From Oscillospiraceae bacterium (GTDB lineage: Bacteria > Bacillota > Clostridia > Oscillospirales > Oscillospiraceae): a stretch of 61,195 nucleotides of DNA. The stretch covers positions 1 to 61,195 of the forward strand of contig JAFVMW010000025.1 in the NCBI GenBank assembly GCA_017506735.1, written 5' to 3'. Under the pieces are notes generated by a model that saw only the letters and a program-made list of their open reading frames with translations, made no database searches and had not been told where the DNA came from. Each line of letters starts with the position of its first letter. Position 1 is the stretch's first letter. Both the position numbers and the translations under genes were made by a program. Shown in pieces: positions 1-8,601 of this stretch.

Positions 1-140
1 AGCCTGACGCTCACCGGCCTAAATTGCACCAGAATGCGTTCTCCTCCTAGGTGGGCGACAGCCCACCGTCGTCGTCGGCCTTTTCTGGCACAATTTATCC
101 TCGCTGAGCATCTAGGCCGTTCTATCAAGAATTAGTATAA
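1..140 (+). repeat. MITE-like palindromic repeat, copy A (truncated by window edge)
   Basis: Inverted copy of the complete element at 4063-4222. About 140 bp align and I see one difference (C at 73). Its outer arm GTTCTATCAAGAATTAGTAT (119-138) is the terminal inverted repeat. Inside are a perfect palindrome GTGGGCGACAGCCCAC (51-66) and longer imperfect arms, so the whole unit can fold on itself. There is no coding capacity. The terminal repeats, small size and palindromic body fit a MITE; the transposase family is unknown. Confidence 0.8.
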
Positions 141-254
141 ACTGTCTGCGATTGCCCGGTATCCCCGGGCAATCATCTATTATTGGATGTTTTTCTGGAC
201 AGAGCGGCAAAGATATGGTTAAATAAAAGGGACATTGATTTGGAGGGGCCCCAC

Positions 255-1628
255 ATGAGAAAATGGAACCAGCTGCCGGAAGAAACCTTTCTGAAATACT
301 TCTTTTCCCTGTTCAGCCTCAGCTTTCTGATCGCCGCCCTGTTTATGCCTGACCGGGCGGATATGCTTCCCGGCCTGTGGCGGATTCTGTCCAGCCCCAC
401 CAAGGCTTCCACCAATTTCTTCAGTGTGGGCGGCTACGCGGCCACCTTCCTGAACATGGCCCTGGTGGGCTTTATCTGCACCGGCCTGTATGCCATTCCC
501 GGTCGTCAGGCCAACAACGCTGCCACCCTGGTGACCCTGCTGACCATCGGCTTCGGCAGCTGGGGCATCCATATGCTGAATATGTGGCCCACCATTCTGG
601 GCGTTTGCCTGTACTGCCTGGTGAAGCGTCAGCCCCTGGGCAAGCACACCAATGCCATGCTGTTCTCCACAGGCCTTGCCCCCTTTATGTCCGAGCTGAT
701 GGTTCGCTATCCCCATCCGGAGGCCGTGGGCTTCTCCCTGCCGGGCATCGGAATGGCCCTGGCGGTGGGACTGATCGTGGGCTATTACCTCCCCTCGGGT
801 CTTGACAACTCTCCCAAAATCCACAAGGGCTTCGCGCTGTACTCCGCCGCCCTGCCGGTGGGCATGATCTCCCTGCTGCTGCAGGGTCTGCTCTACCGGG
901 CGGCAGGCGTTCCCATTCCCGAGGCGGTATCCGATCTGACGGTGGCCGACCCGGTGATCTGCAACACCTTCTGCTGCATTCTGTTCGCTGTCTTTATCGT
1001 CGTCGCCATTGCCATGGGCTGCACCCCCAGAGAGTATCTCCGGGCCTGCCTGAATCCCCAGCACGTGGTTCATTTCGCCGCGGCCTACGGCAACGCCGGC
1101 ATGCTGATGAACGCCGGTGTGTACGGTTTTTTGATTCTGGGCTACTTCAACCTCATCGGCGCGGAGTTCAACGGCATTGTGTTCGGCAGCGTGTTCTGTA
1201 TGCTCTCCACCTGCAATTCCGGCTCCCATCCCGTGAACACCCTGCCCATCATCCTGGGCTATGCATTGTCCGCCCGGATATTTGAGCTTCTCACCCCCAT
1301 CACCGGCGGCGTATTCACCCAGCATCTGTACGCCCAGCCGCTTGTGGTGGGCATCTGCTACGCCAACGGTCTGAGCCCCATTTCCCAGGAATACGGCTGG
1401 ACCTATGGCTGGATGGCAGCCGCCATGCACTACTGCATGGTCACCACGGTGCCTCAGCTTCACGGCGGTATGTGCCTGTACAACGGCGGCTTCACCGCCG
1501 CTCTGGTCTGCCTGCTGGTGGTTCCCAGTCTGGAGCGCCACGCTCGGGACAAGCACACCCGGCGGCAAAGCCATGCCCAGAGCTTTGTGGATTCCCTCCC
1601 CTGGTTCTCCCACACCCATCATCACTGA
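255..1628 (+). CDS. DUF1576 family integral membrane protein
   Basis: A 457-residue protein that is almost entirely hydrophobic, with about 10-12 predicted membrane segments and a His-rich tail ending in three histidines. The opening and its internal repetition resemble the DUF1576 family, which has two related halves and no known activity; transport is a guess. I chose ATG 255 because TGGAGG lies 8 nt upstream; the longer in-frame start at 183 has no ribosome site. A hairpin follows at 1636-1660. It is the first of three same-strand genes between the two MITE-like repeats; its start lies about 115 bp inside copy A. Confidence 0.75.
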   Translation: MRKWNQLPEETFLKYFFSLFSLSFLIAALFMPDRADMLPGLWRILSSPTKASTNFFSVGGYAATFLNMALVGFICTGLYAIPGRQANNAATLVTLLTIGFGSWGIHMLNMWPTILGVCLYCLVKRQPLGKHTNAMLFSTGLAPFMSELMVRYPHPEAVGFSLPGIGMALAVGLIVGYYLPSGLDNSPKIHKGFALYSAALPVGMISLLLQGLLYRAAGVPIPEAVSDLTVADPVICNTFCCILFAVFIVVAIAMGCTPREYLRACLNPQHVVHFAAAYGNAGMLMNAGVYGFLILGYFNLIGAEFNGIVFGSVFCMLSTCNSGSHPVNTLPIILGYALSARIFELLTPITGGVFTQHLYAQPLVVGICYANGLSPISQEYGWTYGWMAAAMHYCMVTTVPQLHGGMCLYNGGFTAALVCLLVVPSLERHARDKHTRRQSHAQSFVDSLPWFSHTHHH

Positions 1629-1635
1629 TCCCAGA

Positions 1636-1660
1636 AACCGGCATGGCTTCCATGCCGGTT
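1636..1660 (+). terminator. Hairpin terminator after the DUF1576 gene
   Basis: AACCGGCATGG-CTT-CCATGCCGGTT, an 11-bp perfect stem, followed by a pyrimidine-rich tail (CTCTCTTGTCATTTTT). Confidence 0.75.
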
Positions 1661-1665
1661 CTCTC

Positions 1666-1694
1666 TTGTCATTTTTCCGGGGATATGATAAGAT
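1666..1694 (+). promoter_or_regulatory. Promoter of the CLC gene
   Basis: TTGTCA (1666-1671), a 17-bp spacer and TAAGAT (1689-1694), placed 36 bp before the CLC start codon. Confidence 0.6.
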
Positions 1695-1730
1695 GTCCTT
1701 GCAAAACGAAAAGAAAAGAGGAGATTCTTC

Positions 1731-2993
1731 ATGGCATGGCTGGATAAGATCCATCATCCCGAACGATTCATCAAAACCTTCCTCCAGTGGGGCATCCTGG
1801 GCCTTCTGATGGGCGCCATCGGCGGTCTGCTGGGCGCGCTCTTCCATCACGCCCTGCATTTTGTCACCCACCTCCGGGGAGAGCACAACTGGCTCATCTT
1901 CCTGCTGCCCCTGGGCGGTCTGCTGACGGTGGCCATCTACAAGGCCTTCAAAATGCAGAACAACCGGGGCACCAACGAGATCATTGACGCGGTTCTGGAC
2001 GGCGAGAAGCTGAATCCCCTGATCGCTCCGGTGATCTTCGCTTCCACCGCCATTACCCATCTGTTCGGCGGCTCCGCCGGCCGGGAGGGCGCGGCGCTGC
2101 AGCTGGGCGGCAGTGTGGCTTCCATGCTCTCCGGTGTGTTCAAGCTCAGTGACGACGACCGGACAGTGCTGATCATGTCCGGCATGAGCGCGGTGTTCGC
2201 CGGTCTTTTCGGCACGCCCCTGACCGCCTGCCTGTTCACCATGGAGTTTGAGTCCGTGGGCACCATTTTCTCCCCGGCTCTGCTGCCCTGCTATCTGTCC
2301 GCCTTCACCGCAAGCAAGGTATCCGCCGCCCTGGGTGTCCATGCCGAGGGCCATCTGATCGAGGCTGTAGCCGCTGTGACCATGGACACGGTATGGCGCT
2401 ACGCTCTGCTTGCCATGGCTCTGTCCTGCCTGGGCATCGCCATGTGCTGGGTGTTCCACAAGGCGGAGCATCTGGCCCACCACCATCTGCCCAATCCCTT
2501 TGTCCGCATTGCTGTGGGCGGTGTGATCGTGGCCGGACTGACCCTGCTGGTGGGCGACCACCGGTTCAACGGCGCAGGCATGGACATGGCCCTGACCGCC
2601 GTGGCAGAGGGCAAAGCCGACTGGTACTCCTTCCTGCTGAAAATGCTCTTCACCGCCGTGACCCTGGCCGCAGGCTTCAAGGGCGGCGAAATCGTGCCCA
2701 CCTTCTGCGTGGGTGCCACCTTCGGCTGCGTGCTGGGCGGTGTGCTGGGTCTGGAGCCTGGCATTGCCGCGGCCCTGGGTCTTGTGGGTCTGTTCTGCTG
2801 CGCCACCAACTCCCCCTTCGCCTCCATCGTGCTGAGCATTGAGATGTTCGGCGGTGCCAATATCCACCTGTTCGCCCTGGTGTGCGTGATCTGCTACGTC
2901 CTGTCCGGTCACAGCGGCCTGTACGCCAGCCAGATCATCCAGTTCGACAAGGCCTCCACCGTCCATACCCCCCGGGAGCCCCAGAAGCACTGA
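1731..2993 (+). CDS. CLC family chloride/fluoride channel or antiporter
   Basis: A 420-residue CLC membrane protein that moves anions across the cytoplasmic membrane. The GREG filter/gate motif is present as GSAGREGAALQ near residue 115, carrying the gating glutamate. The second filter motif appears as KGGEIVPTFCVGATFG near residue 318. A GREGxALQ motif followed by KGGEhxP resembles the fluoride-exporting CLC-F branch more than the classical GREGP/GxFxP chloride antiporters, but I cannot assign the ion from motifs alone. The short length means there are no C-terminal CBS domains. The ribosome site GAGGA precedes ATG 1731; a strong terminator follows, so this is probably a single-gene transcript. 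Confidence 0.9.
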   Translation: MAWLDKIHHPERFIKTFLQWGILGLLMGAIGGLLGALFHHALHFVTHLRGEHNWLIFLLPLGGLLTVAIYKAFKMQNNRGTNEIIDAVLDGEKLNPLIAPVIFASTAITHLFGGSAGREGAALQLGGSVASMLSGVFKLSDDDRTVLIMSGMSAVFAGLFGTPLTACLFTMEFESVGTIFSPALLPCYLSAFTASKVSAALGVHAEGHLIEAVAAVTMDTVWRYALLAMALSCLGIAMCWVFHKAEHLAHHHLPNPFVRIAVGGVIVAGLTLLVGDHRFNGAGMDMALTAVAEGKADWYSFLLKMLFTAVTLAAGFKGGEIVPTFCVGATFGCVLGGVLGLEPGIAAALGLVGLFCCATNSPFASIVLSIEMFGGANIHLFALVCVICYVLSGHSGLYASQIIQFDKASTVHTPREPQKH

Positions 2994-3010
2994 TCCCTTA
3001 AGAATTCTTA

Positions 3011-3042
3011 AAACCGGCGCAAAGGTCTTGCGCCGGTTTTTT
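3011..3042 (+). terminator. Terminator after the CLC gene
   Basis: AAACCGGCGCAA and TTGCGCCGGTTT form a 12-bp stem followed by a T run. The TTGCGC of the stem with TATACT at 3052-3057 also matches a -35/-10 pair with 17-bp spacing, so the promoter of the next gene may overlap this terminator. Confidence 0.85.
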
Positions 3043-3092
3043 CCATCTGATATACTGATATTGACCAAAATTGAATGATTGGAGGAAGAAAA

Positions 3093-4022
3093 ATGAAGCG
3101 ATATCTGTCATTGTTCCTTGCGCTGGCACTGATGGCAGCCCTGCTCACCGGCTGCGGCAGCTCCGCTCCCGAAGCCGCCAACAAGGGCGGCTACTACGAC
3201 ATGGCCGACGATGCCATGTGGGAGACCTCCCCTGCCATGAACGCCCCCATGGAGTCCGGAAAGGATGACGGCTCCCTGACCAGCAATTCTTCTCTGGATT
3301 CCACCCCGGACACCGGCCGGAAGCTGATCAAAACCGTCCACCTTACCGCCGAAACCGAAACCTATGACGATCTGATTGCCGCCATCAACGGCACCATCAC
3401 GGAGCTTGGCGGCTATGTGGAGTCCCGGGAGGTCAGCGGTTCCCGGAGAAGAAGCTGCTCCATGACCATCCGGATTCCGGCAGACAAGCTGGATCTGTTC
3501 GTATCCCATGTCCGGGAAAACGCCAACGTCACCAATTCCACCGAAACCGCCCTGGATGTGACGCTGGAGTACGTAGACACGGAAGCCAAGATCACCGCTC
3601 TGGAAACGGAGCAGGCACGGCTGCTGGAGCTGCTGGCGAGCGCGGAAAGCCTGGACGACATTCTGGCCATCGAAGCCCGGCTCAGCGATGTGACCTACGA
3701 ACTGGAGCGCTACGCCTCCCGGCTGAGAACCCTTGCCAATCAGGTATCCTACGCCACCGTGAATCTGTATCTCCGGGAAGTGGAGGTGCTGACCCCCGTG
3801 GAAGAGCCCACGGTCTGGGATCGGATCACCAAGGGCTTCTCTGAAAATCTGGATGGCCTGGGCGAGGATCTGACGAATATCTTCGTCTGGATTGTCACCG
3901 GTTCTCCCTATCTGGTGTTCTGGGGCGCGGTGTTCGGACTGATCATCGGCCTGATCGTCCGGGCCAACCGGAAAAAGTATAAGGCCCCCAAGAATCCCAC
4001 ACCTCCTCCTGCAACGGAATAA
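3093..4022 (+). CDS. DUF4349 domain lipoprotein with C-terminal membrane anchor
   Basis: 309 residues. The start at 3093 (GGAGG about 8 nt upstream) gives a clean lipoprotein signal with lipobox LLTGC. The mature protein has an acidic linker. The DUF4349 region (about residues 75-240) has the typical beta-strand part, then a long helical coiled coil. A membrane helix near residue 265-285 and a basic, proline-rich cytoplasmic tail follow. Family members are lipoproteins of unknown function, often suspected to sense or contact envelope components. A terminator follows immediately at 4029-4063. It is the last gene of the repeat-bounded block. Confidence 0.85.
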   Translation: MKRYLSLFLALALMAALLTGCGSSAPEAANKGGYYDMADDAMWETSPAMNAPMESGKDDGSLTSNSSLDSTPDTGRKLIKTVHLTAETETYDDLIAAINGTITELGGYVESREVSGSRRRSCSMTIRIPADKLDLFVSHVRENANVTNSTETALDVTLEYVDTEAKITALETEQARLLELLASAESLDDILAIEARLSDVTYELERYASRLRTLANQVSYATVNLYLREVEVLTPVEEPTVWDRITKGFSENLDGLGEDLTNIFVWIVTGSPYLVFWGAVFGLIIGLIVRANRKKYKAPKNPTPPPATE

Positions 4023-4028
4023 CGAACA

Positions 4029-4063
4029 GTGGACGCGCCGTGACCGGCGCGTCCACACTTTTT
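4029..4063 (+). terminator. Terminator after the DUF4349 gene
   Basis: GTGGACGCGCCG-TGAC-CGGCGCGTCCAC, a 12-bp perfect stem, then ACTTTTT. The T run leads directly into the end of repeat copy B. Confidence 0.9.
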
Positions 4064-4222
4064 ATACTAATTCTTGATAGAACGGCCTAGATGCTCAGCG
4101 AGGATAAATTGTGCCAGAAAAGGCCGACAACGACGGTGGGCTGTCGCCCACCTAGGAGGAGAACGCATTCTGGTGCAATTTAGGCCGGTGAGCGTCAGGC
4201 TGTTTTATTAAGAGTTAGTATT
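4063..4222 (-). repeat. MITE-like palindromic repeat, copy B (complete)
   Basis: About 160 bp with 22-bp terminal inverted repeats: TATACTAATTCTTGATAGAA at 4063-4082 and its counterpart ending in GAGTTAGTA at 4212-4220, matching at 18 of 22 positions. The interior contains the GTGGGCTGTCGCCCAC palindrome and nested imperfect arms. It is oriented opposite to copy A. Its end coincides with the stop codon (4221-4223) of the next minus-strand gene, so the insertion abuts or supplies that stop. Confidence 0.8.
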
Positions 4223-4754
4223 ATTCTTCTGTAGGGGGAACGGTTGTTTCCGGGGGTGCGGTTGTTTCCGGAGGCGCGGTGGTCTCGGGGGGTGTCCAGA
4301 CGCCGGTTTCGCTGGGATGCTCCTTCAGATAATCCACAAACGCCATGGCCCGGTCAAACTCCACCGTACACCAGGGCTCTTCGCCCACCTTCAGATACCG
4401 GTAGCCCAGCAGCTGATACACCTGCTTCTCGCCGCAGGAATAGGAGGCGGTGACGGTGTAATAGCTCTGTCCGTCCTCCAGGTCGGGCTGATCCTCCGGA
4501 ATCTCCGTGCTGGTCATCTCCCGCAGCATCCGCAGCAGCAGGGTCAGATTCCGCTGGGACTCGTAGTGCCGGTCAAAGTCCATATCCGAAGGATAAAGCC
4601 GGATATCAATGGACTGCACCATTCTGTGGGGTACAGATTTATCCACACCGCCGTTGGGCGTAATGGCGGTCAATAGGGTGTTCACAATTCCGCAGCCGCT
4701 GAGCATACACACAGCCGTAGCCAGGGCAAACAGGGACAGCAGTTTCCGTTTCAT
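4221..4754 (-). CDS. Small lipoprotein with Pro/Thr repeat tail
   Basis: 177 residues. ATG 4754 is chosen because a GAGAGAGG ribosome site sits 9 nt upstream; the GTG at 4763 falls inside that spacing. An N-terminal signal with lipobox LSGC is followed by a compact domain of about 120 residues that I do not recognise. The C-terminal tail repeats PPETTA three times and ends PPTEE, a flexible low-complexity stretch. The stop codon overlaps the edge of repeat copy B, so the tail may have been cut by the insertion. A TATAAT box is present at 4788-4793. The function is unknown. Confidence 0.75.
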   Translation of the reverse strand: MKRKLLSLFALATAVCMLSGCGIVNTLLTAITPNGGVDKSVPHRMVQSIDIRLYPSDMDFDRHYESQRNLTLLLRMLREMTSTEIPEDQPDLEDGQSYYTVTASYSCGEKQVYQLLGYRYLKVGEEPWCTVEFDRAMAFVDYLKEHPSETGVWTPPETTAPPETTAPPETTVPPTEE

Positions 4755-4850
4755 AGAGGGCACCTCTCTCCGGTTCTCTTTTTCCCTATTATACTACAAC
4801 CGCGGTAAATGTGACCCCCCTGGCGGCATTCTTAAGAAAAATTAAGAATC

Positions 4851-6923
4851 TCAGCCGAAGAGCTTGCGCCAGTAGTCCTGATCCAGGATTCGGGCGGAAA
4901 CGGTAAAACGGTTATTGACCTCGTTTTTGATTCGGTTGACATAATCATCATCCACCGATTCCTCTGTCCGCTCTGTCAGCCGGCCGGTATCGGCGTTGTA
5001 CATGGCCTTGTCCGTGATCCAGCTCCGGTTGCGGAACATGACCAGAGGTGCCGCGTCGCTGAACACATCCCGACCCATATACAGCCGGGAATCAAACTCC
5101 AGGCCAAACAGGTTGCTCAGCGTAGGCAGGATGTCCAGATGGCTGGCAGGCGCCTCCACCACCTCCGGCTCCATGCCCTGCTTCCAGATGATGCAGCCAT
5201 TCCGGAAAATCTCAAAATTCCGCTCCGGGGTGTGGCCCAGCAGCTCTCCCAGCTCCTCCGGCGTCAGGCCGTTGGGGTAATGGTCGGCAGTGAGAACGAT
5301 GACGGTATTTTCAAGAACGCCAGCCGCCTCCAGACGCTCCAGCAGCAGCTGCAGGGAGTATTCCAGCTCCAGCTGGCAGGCAAGGTACGCCCGGACGTGT
5401 TCGGAGTAAGGCTCCTCCCGAACCGCTTCCCGGTTCTTGTAGCACATCATATTGCCGTTGAAATTGTATTCCCGATGGCCGGAGATGGTCATGTAATAGG
5501 TGACGAAGGGAGTGTCGTTTACATAATCCCCAGTGGACAGATCCACAACCTCCACATCCGACTCCGGCCACTGCCAGGTCACGGGCAGATTCTGTCCGTA
5601 GCCCTTGTACTCAAAGCCCAGGTTTTCCAGATACTCGTTCCGGTCATAATAATCGTAGGTGTGGCCGTGGTAGGCATAGGCGGAATAGCCCCGGCCGATG
5701 AGCTGCTGCACCATGGTCAGGGGCATCAGATTGCCCACGGAGGCGCTGAAGCTCCATTCGCCGCTTTTGGGGATGGTGCCGGTGAGATGGGCGTATTCGC
5801 CATCGGTGGTGGACACGCCCCAGTCGGGTACGTAGTATTCCGAGAACCGGAAGCCCTCGTTCATCAGACGGTACAATGTAGGCGTCCGCACCGGGTCCAC
5901 TGCCAGATGGCTGAAGCCCTCGGCGGTGATCATAATCAGGTTGCAGCCTTCAAACAGTCCGGTCTTTTCATTCTGCCGGGAGGGCGTCCGGCTGGCAAAA
6001 TACTGATGAACCTCTGCCACCGCGGCATTGTCCTCCTGTTCGGCAAGGGCATTGAAGTCAAGCTCCAGCACATTCAGCGGCGGCTCCGTAGGCGCGGTGG
6101 TTTCCGTGACCTGAGGCTCCGTTTCCTCCGGAACCGTGGCCGGAGGCTGGGTCTGGGCAGGGGGCTCCGTGGGCTGGGATTCCAGCACAATGGAGCCGGA
6201 GATCTCCTCCCCCATCAGGAACCGCTGGGCATCCAGCCGGAAGGCGGTGAACAGGCCCAGCTTGTTCACGCTTAAGTAGGAATCACTGGAATGATGGTAC
6301 AGGCCGTAGACCGTGGTATCCCCTCTTCCGCCGAAGACCGGAAGAATCAGTACCAGTCCGATCTGAAGCAGCGCGCAGGCCGCCAGGGTCAGGGCATGGC
6401 TCTGCCAGGACTTCACAGGCCGGAAGGAAAACAGCAGTCTGCCCATGGTCAGGCGCACCAGCAGCGGCAGGGCCATCAGCATCAGCCCGGGCAGGCAGGC
6501 CTTCAGCGCCGCGAAAATGGTGTGGGTGAACTGAAGGGCCGCCGTTCCGCTGACCATGGAGCGGATGGAGAAAAAGGTGCCGAACACCCGGTAATACACC
6601 AGCTGGGCACCGCACAGCACCAGGCAGATCACAGAATACACCAGGCTCACTGCCCCGTTTGCCTTGGGATCGGGCAGAACGGTGCACAGGAAAAACACTG
6701 CCAGGGCAGGCACCAGGGCAAACAGGGGGCCCAGAAGCAGGCCGGGACTCATCAGTGTGCCCCAGTTGAGGCTCGTCTGGCAATGAAGCACCAGCTCCGG
6801 CACCGCCAGGGCAAGCCAGAGATACACCAGAAGAAACAGCCGGTTCCGGCGGATGGGGCGGAAGAGCCTGTCCAGCTTCCCCCGGGGCTTTGCGTGATTA
6901 TTCGGTTTTACATCATTGGACAT
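4851..6923 (-). CDS. LtaS-like membrane sulfatase-fold phosphoglycerol transferase
   Basis: 690 residues. Four to five N-terminal membrane helices (about residues 30-190) precede a Thr/Pro-rich linker (about 245-275). A sulfatase-fold extracellular domain (about 320-650) follows. Metal and nucleophile positions of the lipoteichoic acid synthase family are visible: E in LIMITAEGFS, the T of VSTTDGEYAHLTG, and D-H in TADHYPNG. These enzymes transfer glycerol-phosphate from phosphatidylglycerol to polymers or glycans outside the cell. The exact product cannot be told from sequence. The start at 6923 has AGAGGG upstream; the longer ORF reaches into the promoter. It is divergent from murT. Confidence 0.85.
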   Translation of the reverse strand: MSNDVKPNNHAKPRGKLDRLFRPIRRNRLFLLVYLWLALAVPELVLHCQTSLNWGTLMSPGLLLGPLFALVPALAVFFLCTVLPDPKANGAVSLVYSVICLVLCGAQLVYYRVFGTFFSIRSMVSGTAALQFTHTIFAALKACLPGLMLMALPLLVRLTMGRLLFSFRPVKSWQSHALTLAACALLQIGLVLILPVFGGRGDTTVYGLYHHSSDSYLSVNKLGLFTAFRLDAQRFLMGEEISGSIVLESQPTEPPAQTQPPATVPEETEPQVTETTAPTEPPLNVLELDFNALAEQEDNAAVAEVHQYFASRTPSRQNEKTGLFEGCNLIMITAEGFSHLAVDPVRTPTLYRLMNEGFRFSEYYVPDWGVSTTDGEYAHLTGTIPKSGEWSFSASVGNLMPLTMVQQLIGRGYSAYAYHGHTYDYYDRNEYLENLGFEYKGYGQNLPVTWQWPESDVEVVDLSTGDYVNDTPFVTYYMTISGHREYNFNGNMMCYKNREAVREEPYSEHVRAYLACQLELEYSLQLLLERLEAAGVLENTVIVLTADHYPNGLTPEELGELLGHTPERNFEIFRNGCIIWKQGMEPEVVEAPASHLDILPTLSNLFGLEFDSRLYMGRDVFSDAAPLVMFRNRSWITDKAMYNADTGRLTERTEESVDDDYVNRIKNEVNNRFTVSARILDQDYWRKLFG

Positions 6924-6957
6924 GGGGATTTCCCTCTTTTCGAAAACAGATGGTATC

Positions 6958-6986
6958 ATTATACTCCCTGTTTTTCGCGGATGCAA
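6958..6986 (-). promoter_or_regulatory. Promoter of the LtaS-like gene
   Basis: On the minus strand, TTGCAT (6981-6986), 17 bp and TATAAT (6958-6963), 35 bp before the start codon. Confidence 0.7.
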
Positions 6987-7054
6987 TCGGATGGTGTCAG
7001 AATTAAGGATTTTTCAGAATTTGCCTCAAATCTGTCAGAAAATATAAATCCCAT

Positions 7055-7083
7055 TTGACATCCGAAGCTTTTTAGAGTACAAT
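7055..7083 (+). promoter_or_regulatory. Promoter of murT-gatD
   Basis: TTGACA (7055-7060), a 17-bp spacer and TACAAT (7078-7083). The leader before murT is about 140 nt; I see no recognised riboswitch in it. Confidence 0.75.
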
Positions 7084-7230
7084 ATAGTGGAATTTCCATG
7101 GTGTTTCCTGGAGAAATCCGGATTTTTTACCAGATTCGCCAGGGTTTGTACCCACACCGTCAGGGAGATTCAAAAAGACAAACTCACCCCATTTTTATAC
7201 AGAATAACCATTCAGAAAGGAATATCCATT

Positions 7231-8601
7231 ATGGCGAAAATCCGTTTTCACCTGGCAGTCATCGCCGCCAAGCTCACAGGCAAGCTGATCCGGCTCCTGG
7301 GCCGGAAGGGTTCCCACAACCCCGGCGTGGTGGCACTGAAGATCTGCCCCAATTTCATGGACCTTGCCCCCCGGGCAAAGCTGGTGGTCTGCGTCACCGG
7401 CACCAACGGCAAGACCACCGTTTCCAATATGCTCACCGACGCCCTGCTCGTCACCGGCCGGAAGGTGGTCAGCAACCGGGCTGGCTCCAACATCGTCCCC
7501 GGCTGTGTCACCAACCTGGTCAACAGTCTGTCCTGGACCGGCAAATGCGCCGTGGACGCCACCGTGTTTGAAACCGACGAGCGTGCCAGCCGTCTGATTC
7601 TGCCCCATCTGAAGCCCGACTACATGATTGTCACCAATCTGTCCCGGGACACCCTGAAGCGCAACGCCCACACCGACTACATCTTCTCCGTCATCGATAC
7701 CTACTGCCCCGAAACCGTGAAGCTGATTCTGAACGCGGACTGCACCTGCTCCAGCCAGCTCCGTCCCGGCAACGACCGGGTGTTCTTCGGTGTCGGTGCC
7801 CAGCCCGGTGATCATACCGAGCCCTACAATCTGATCGCTGACAACACCCTGTGCCCCAAGTGCGGCACCAAGCTCCAGTACGAATATCTGCGCTACAACC
7901 ACATCGGTAAGGTCAAGTGCCCCGAATGTGATTTCGCTTCCTATGAAGCCAAGAATCTGGCCACCGTCATCGACGGCGAGAACGGCACCCTGTCCGTCAC
8001 CATGAACGGCGAAAGCGCCCGGTTCAAGCTCATCAGCGAAATGATGCACAATGTCTACAACCAGATGGCCATCCTCACCCTGCTGGATGAGATCGGCACC
8101 GACAAGGCCATGATCGAAAAGATCTTCGACACCATCCGTCTGCCCGACATCCGGTTCAACGAGACCCAGGTGGGCAAGCTGAGCCTGGTCATGTCCATGG
8201 GCAAGGGCCAGAACTCCGTTTCCGTCAGCCGGAACTTTGACTTTGTAGCCAACGAACCCGAGGACAAGACCGTGATTCTGGACATGGACGATCCCTTCGA
8301 CCGCCGCAAGAGCGTGGAGTACATGGGCTGGATCTGGGACGTGGAGTACGAGCAGCTCTGCCGGGACAACATCAAGCAGGTTCTGATCACCGGCCCCCGG
8401 TGCTACGACCACAAGGCCCGGCTCCTGCTGGCCGGCTTCCCCGAGGAGAAGATCCTCTGTGTCATGGACGAAATGGAAGCCATGGACCATGTCCTGCTGG
8501 AGGGCGTGGAAAAGATTTATCTGATTTTCGACTGCACCACCCTGGATCTGGCCAACCGGATGAAGGCCAAGCTGCTGGGCATTATGGAGGGCAAGAAATG
8601 A
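7231..8601 (+). CDS. murT: MurT-like lipid II isoglutaminyl synthase ligase subunit
   Basis: 456 residues. MurT is the Mur-ligase half of the cytoplasmic enzyme that amidates D-Glu of lipid II to D-isoGln using ammonia from GatD. Visible features are the P-loop VTGTNGKTT (about residues 52-60), the Mur-ligase central domain, an inserted four-cysteine zinc ribbon (CPKCG and CPECD, about 209-234) and the DUF1727-type C-terminal domain. ATG 7231 follows AGAAAGG by about 10 nt; the upstream in-frame extension covers the leader. The last bases overlap the next gene by ATGA, so the two are translationally coupled as in known murT-gatD pairs. MurT looks intact; its partner does not. Confidence 0.9.
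   Translation: MAKIRFHLAVIAAKLTGKLIRLLGRKGSHNPGVVALKICPNFMDLAPRAKLVVCVTGTNGKTTVSNMLTDALLVTGRKVVSNRAGSNIVPGCVTNLVNSLSWTGKCAVDATVFETDERASRLILPHLKPDYMIVTNLSRDTLKRNAHTDYIFSVIDTYCPETVKLILNADCTCSSQLRPGNDRVFFGVGAQPGDHTEPYNLIADNTLCPKCGTKLQYEYLRYNHIGKVKCPECDFASYEAKNLATVIDGENGTLSVTMNGESARFKLISEMMHNVYNQMAILTLLDEIGTDKAMIEKIFDTIRLPDIRFNETQVGKLSLVMSMGKGQNSVSVSRNFDFVANEPEDKTVILDMDDPFDRRKSVEYMGWIWDVEYEQLCRDNIKQVLITGPRCYDHKARLLLAGFPEEKILCVMDEMEAMDHVLLEGVEKIYLIFDCTTLDLANRMKAKLLGIMEGKK

Noticed and set aside
12-140. Left repeat as a CRISPR repeat or a riboswitch
   Set aside because: There is only one full and one partial copy in the window, in inverted orientation and with terminal inverted repeats; no spacers and no aptamer consensus.
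219-3068. 949-codon open frame on the minus strand
   Set aside because: It is the antisense shadow of the DUF1576 and CLC genes, low in hydrophobics and full of G/H/Q codons; it has no family features and the sense genes are convincing.
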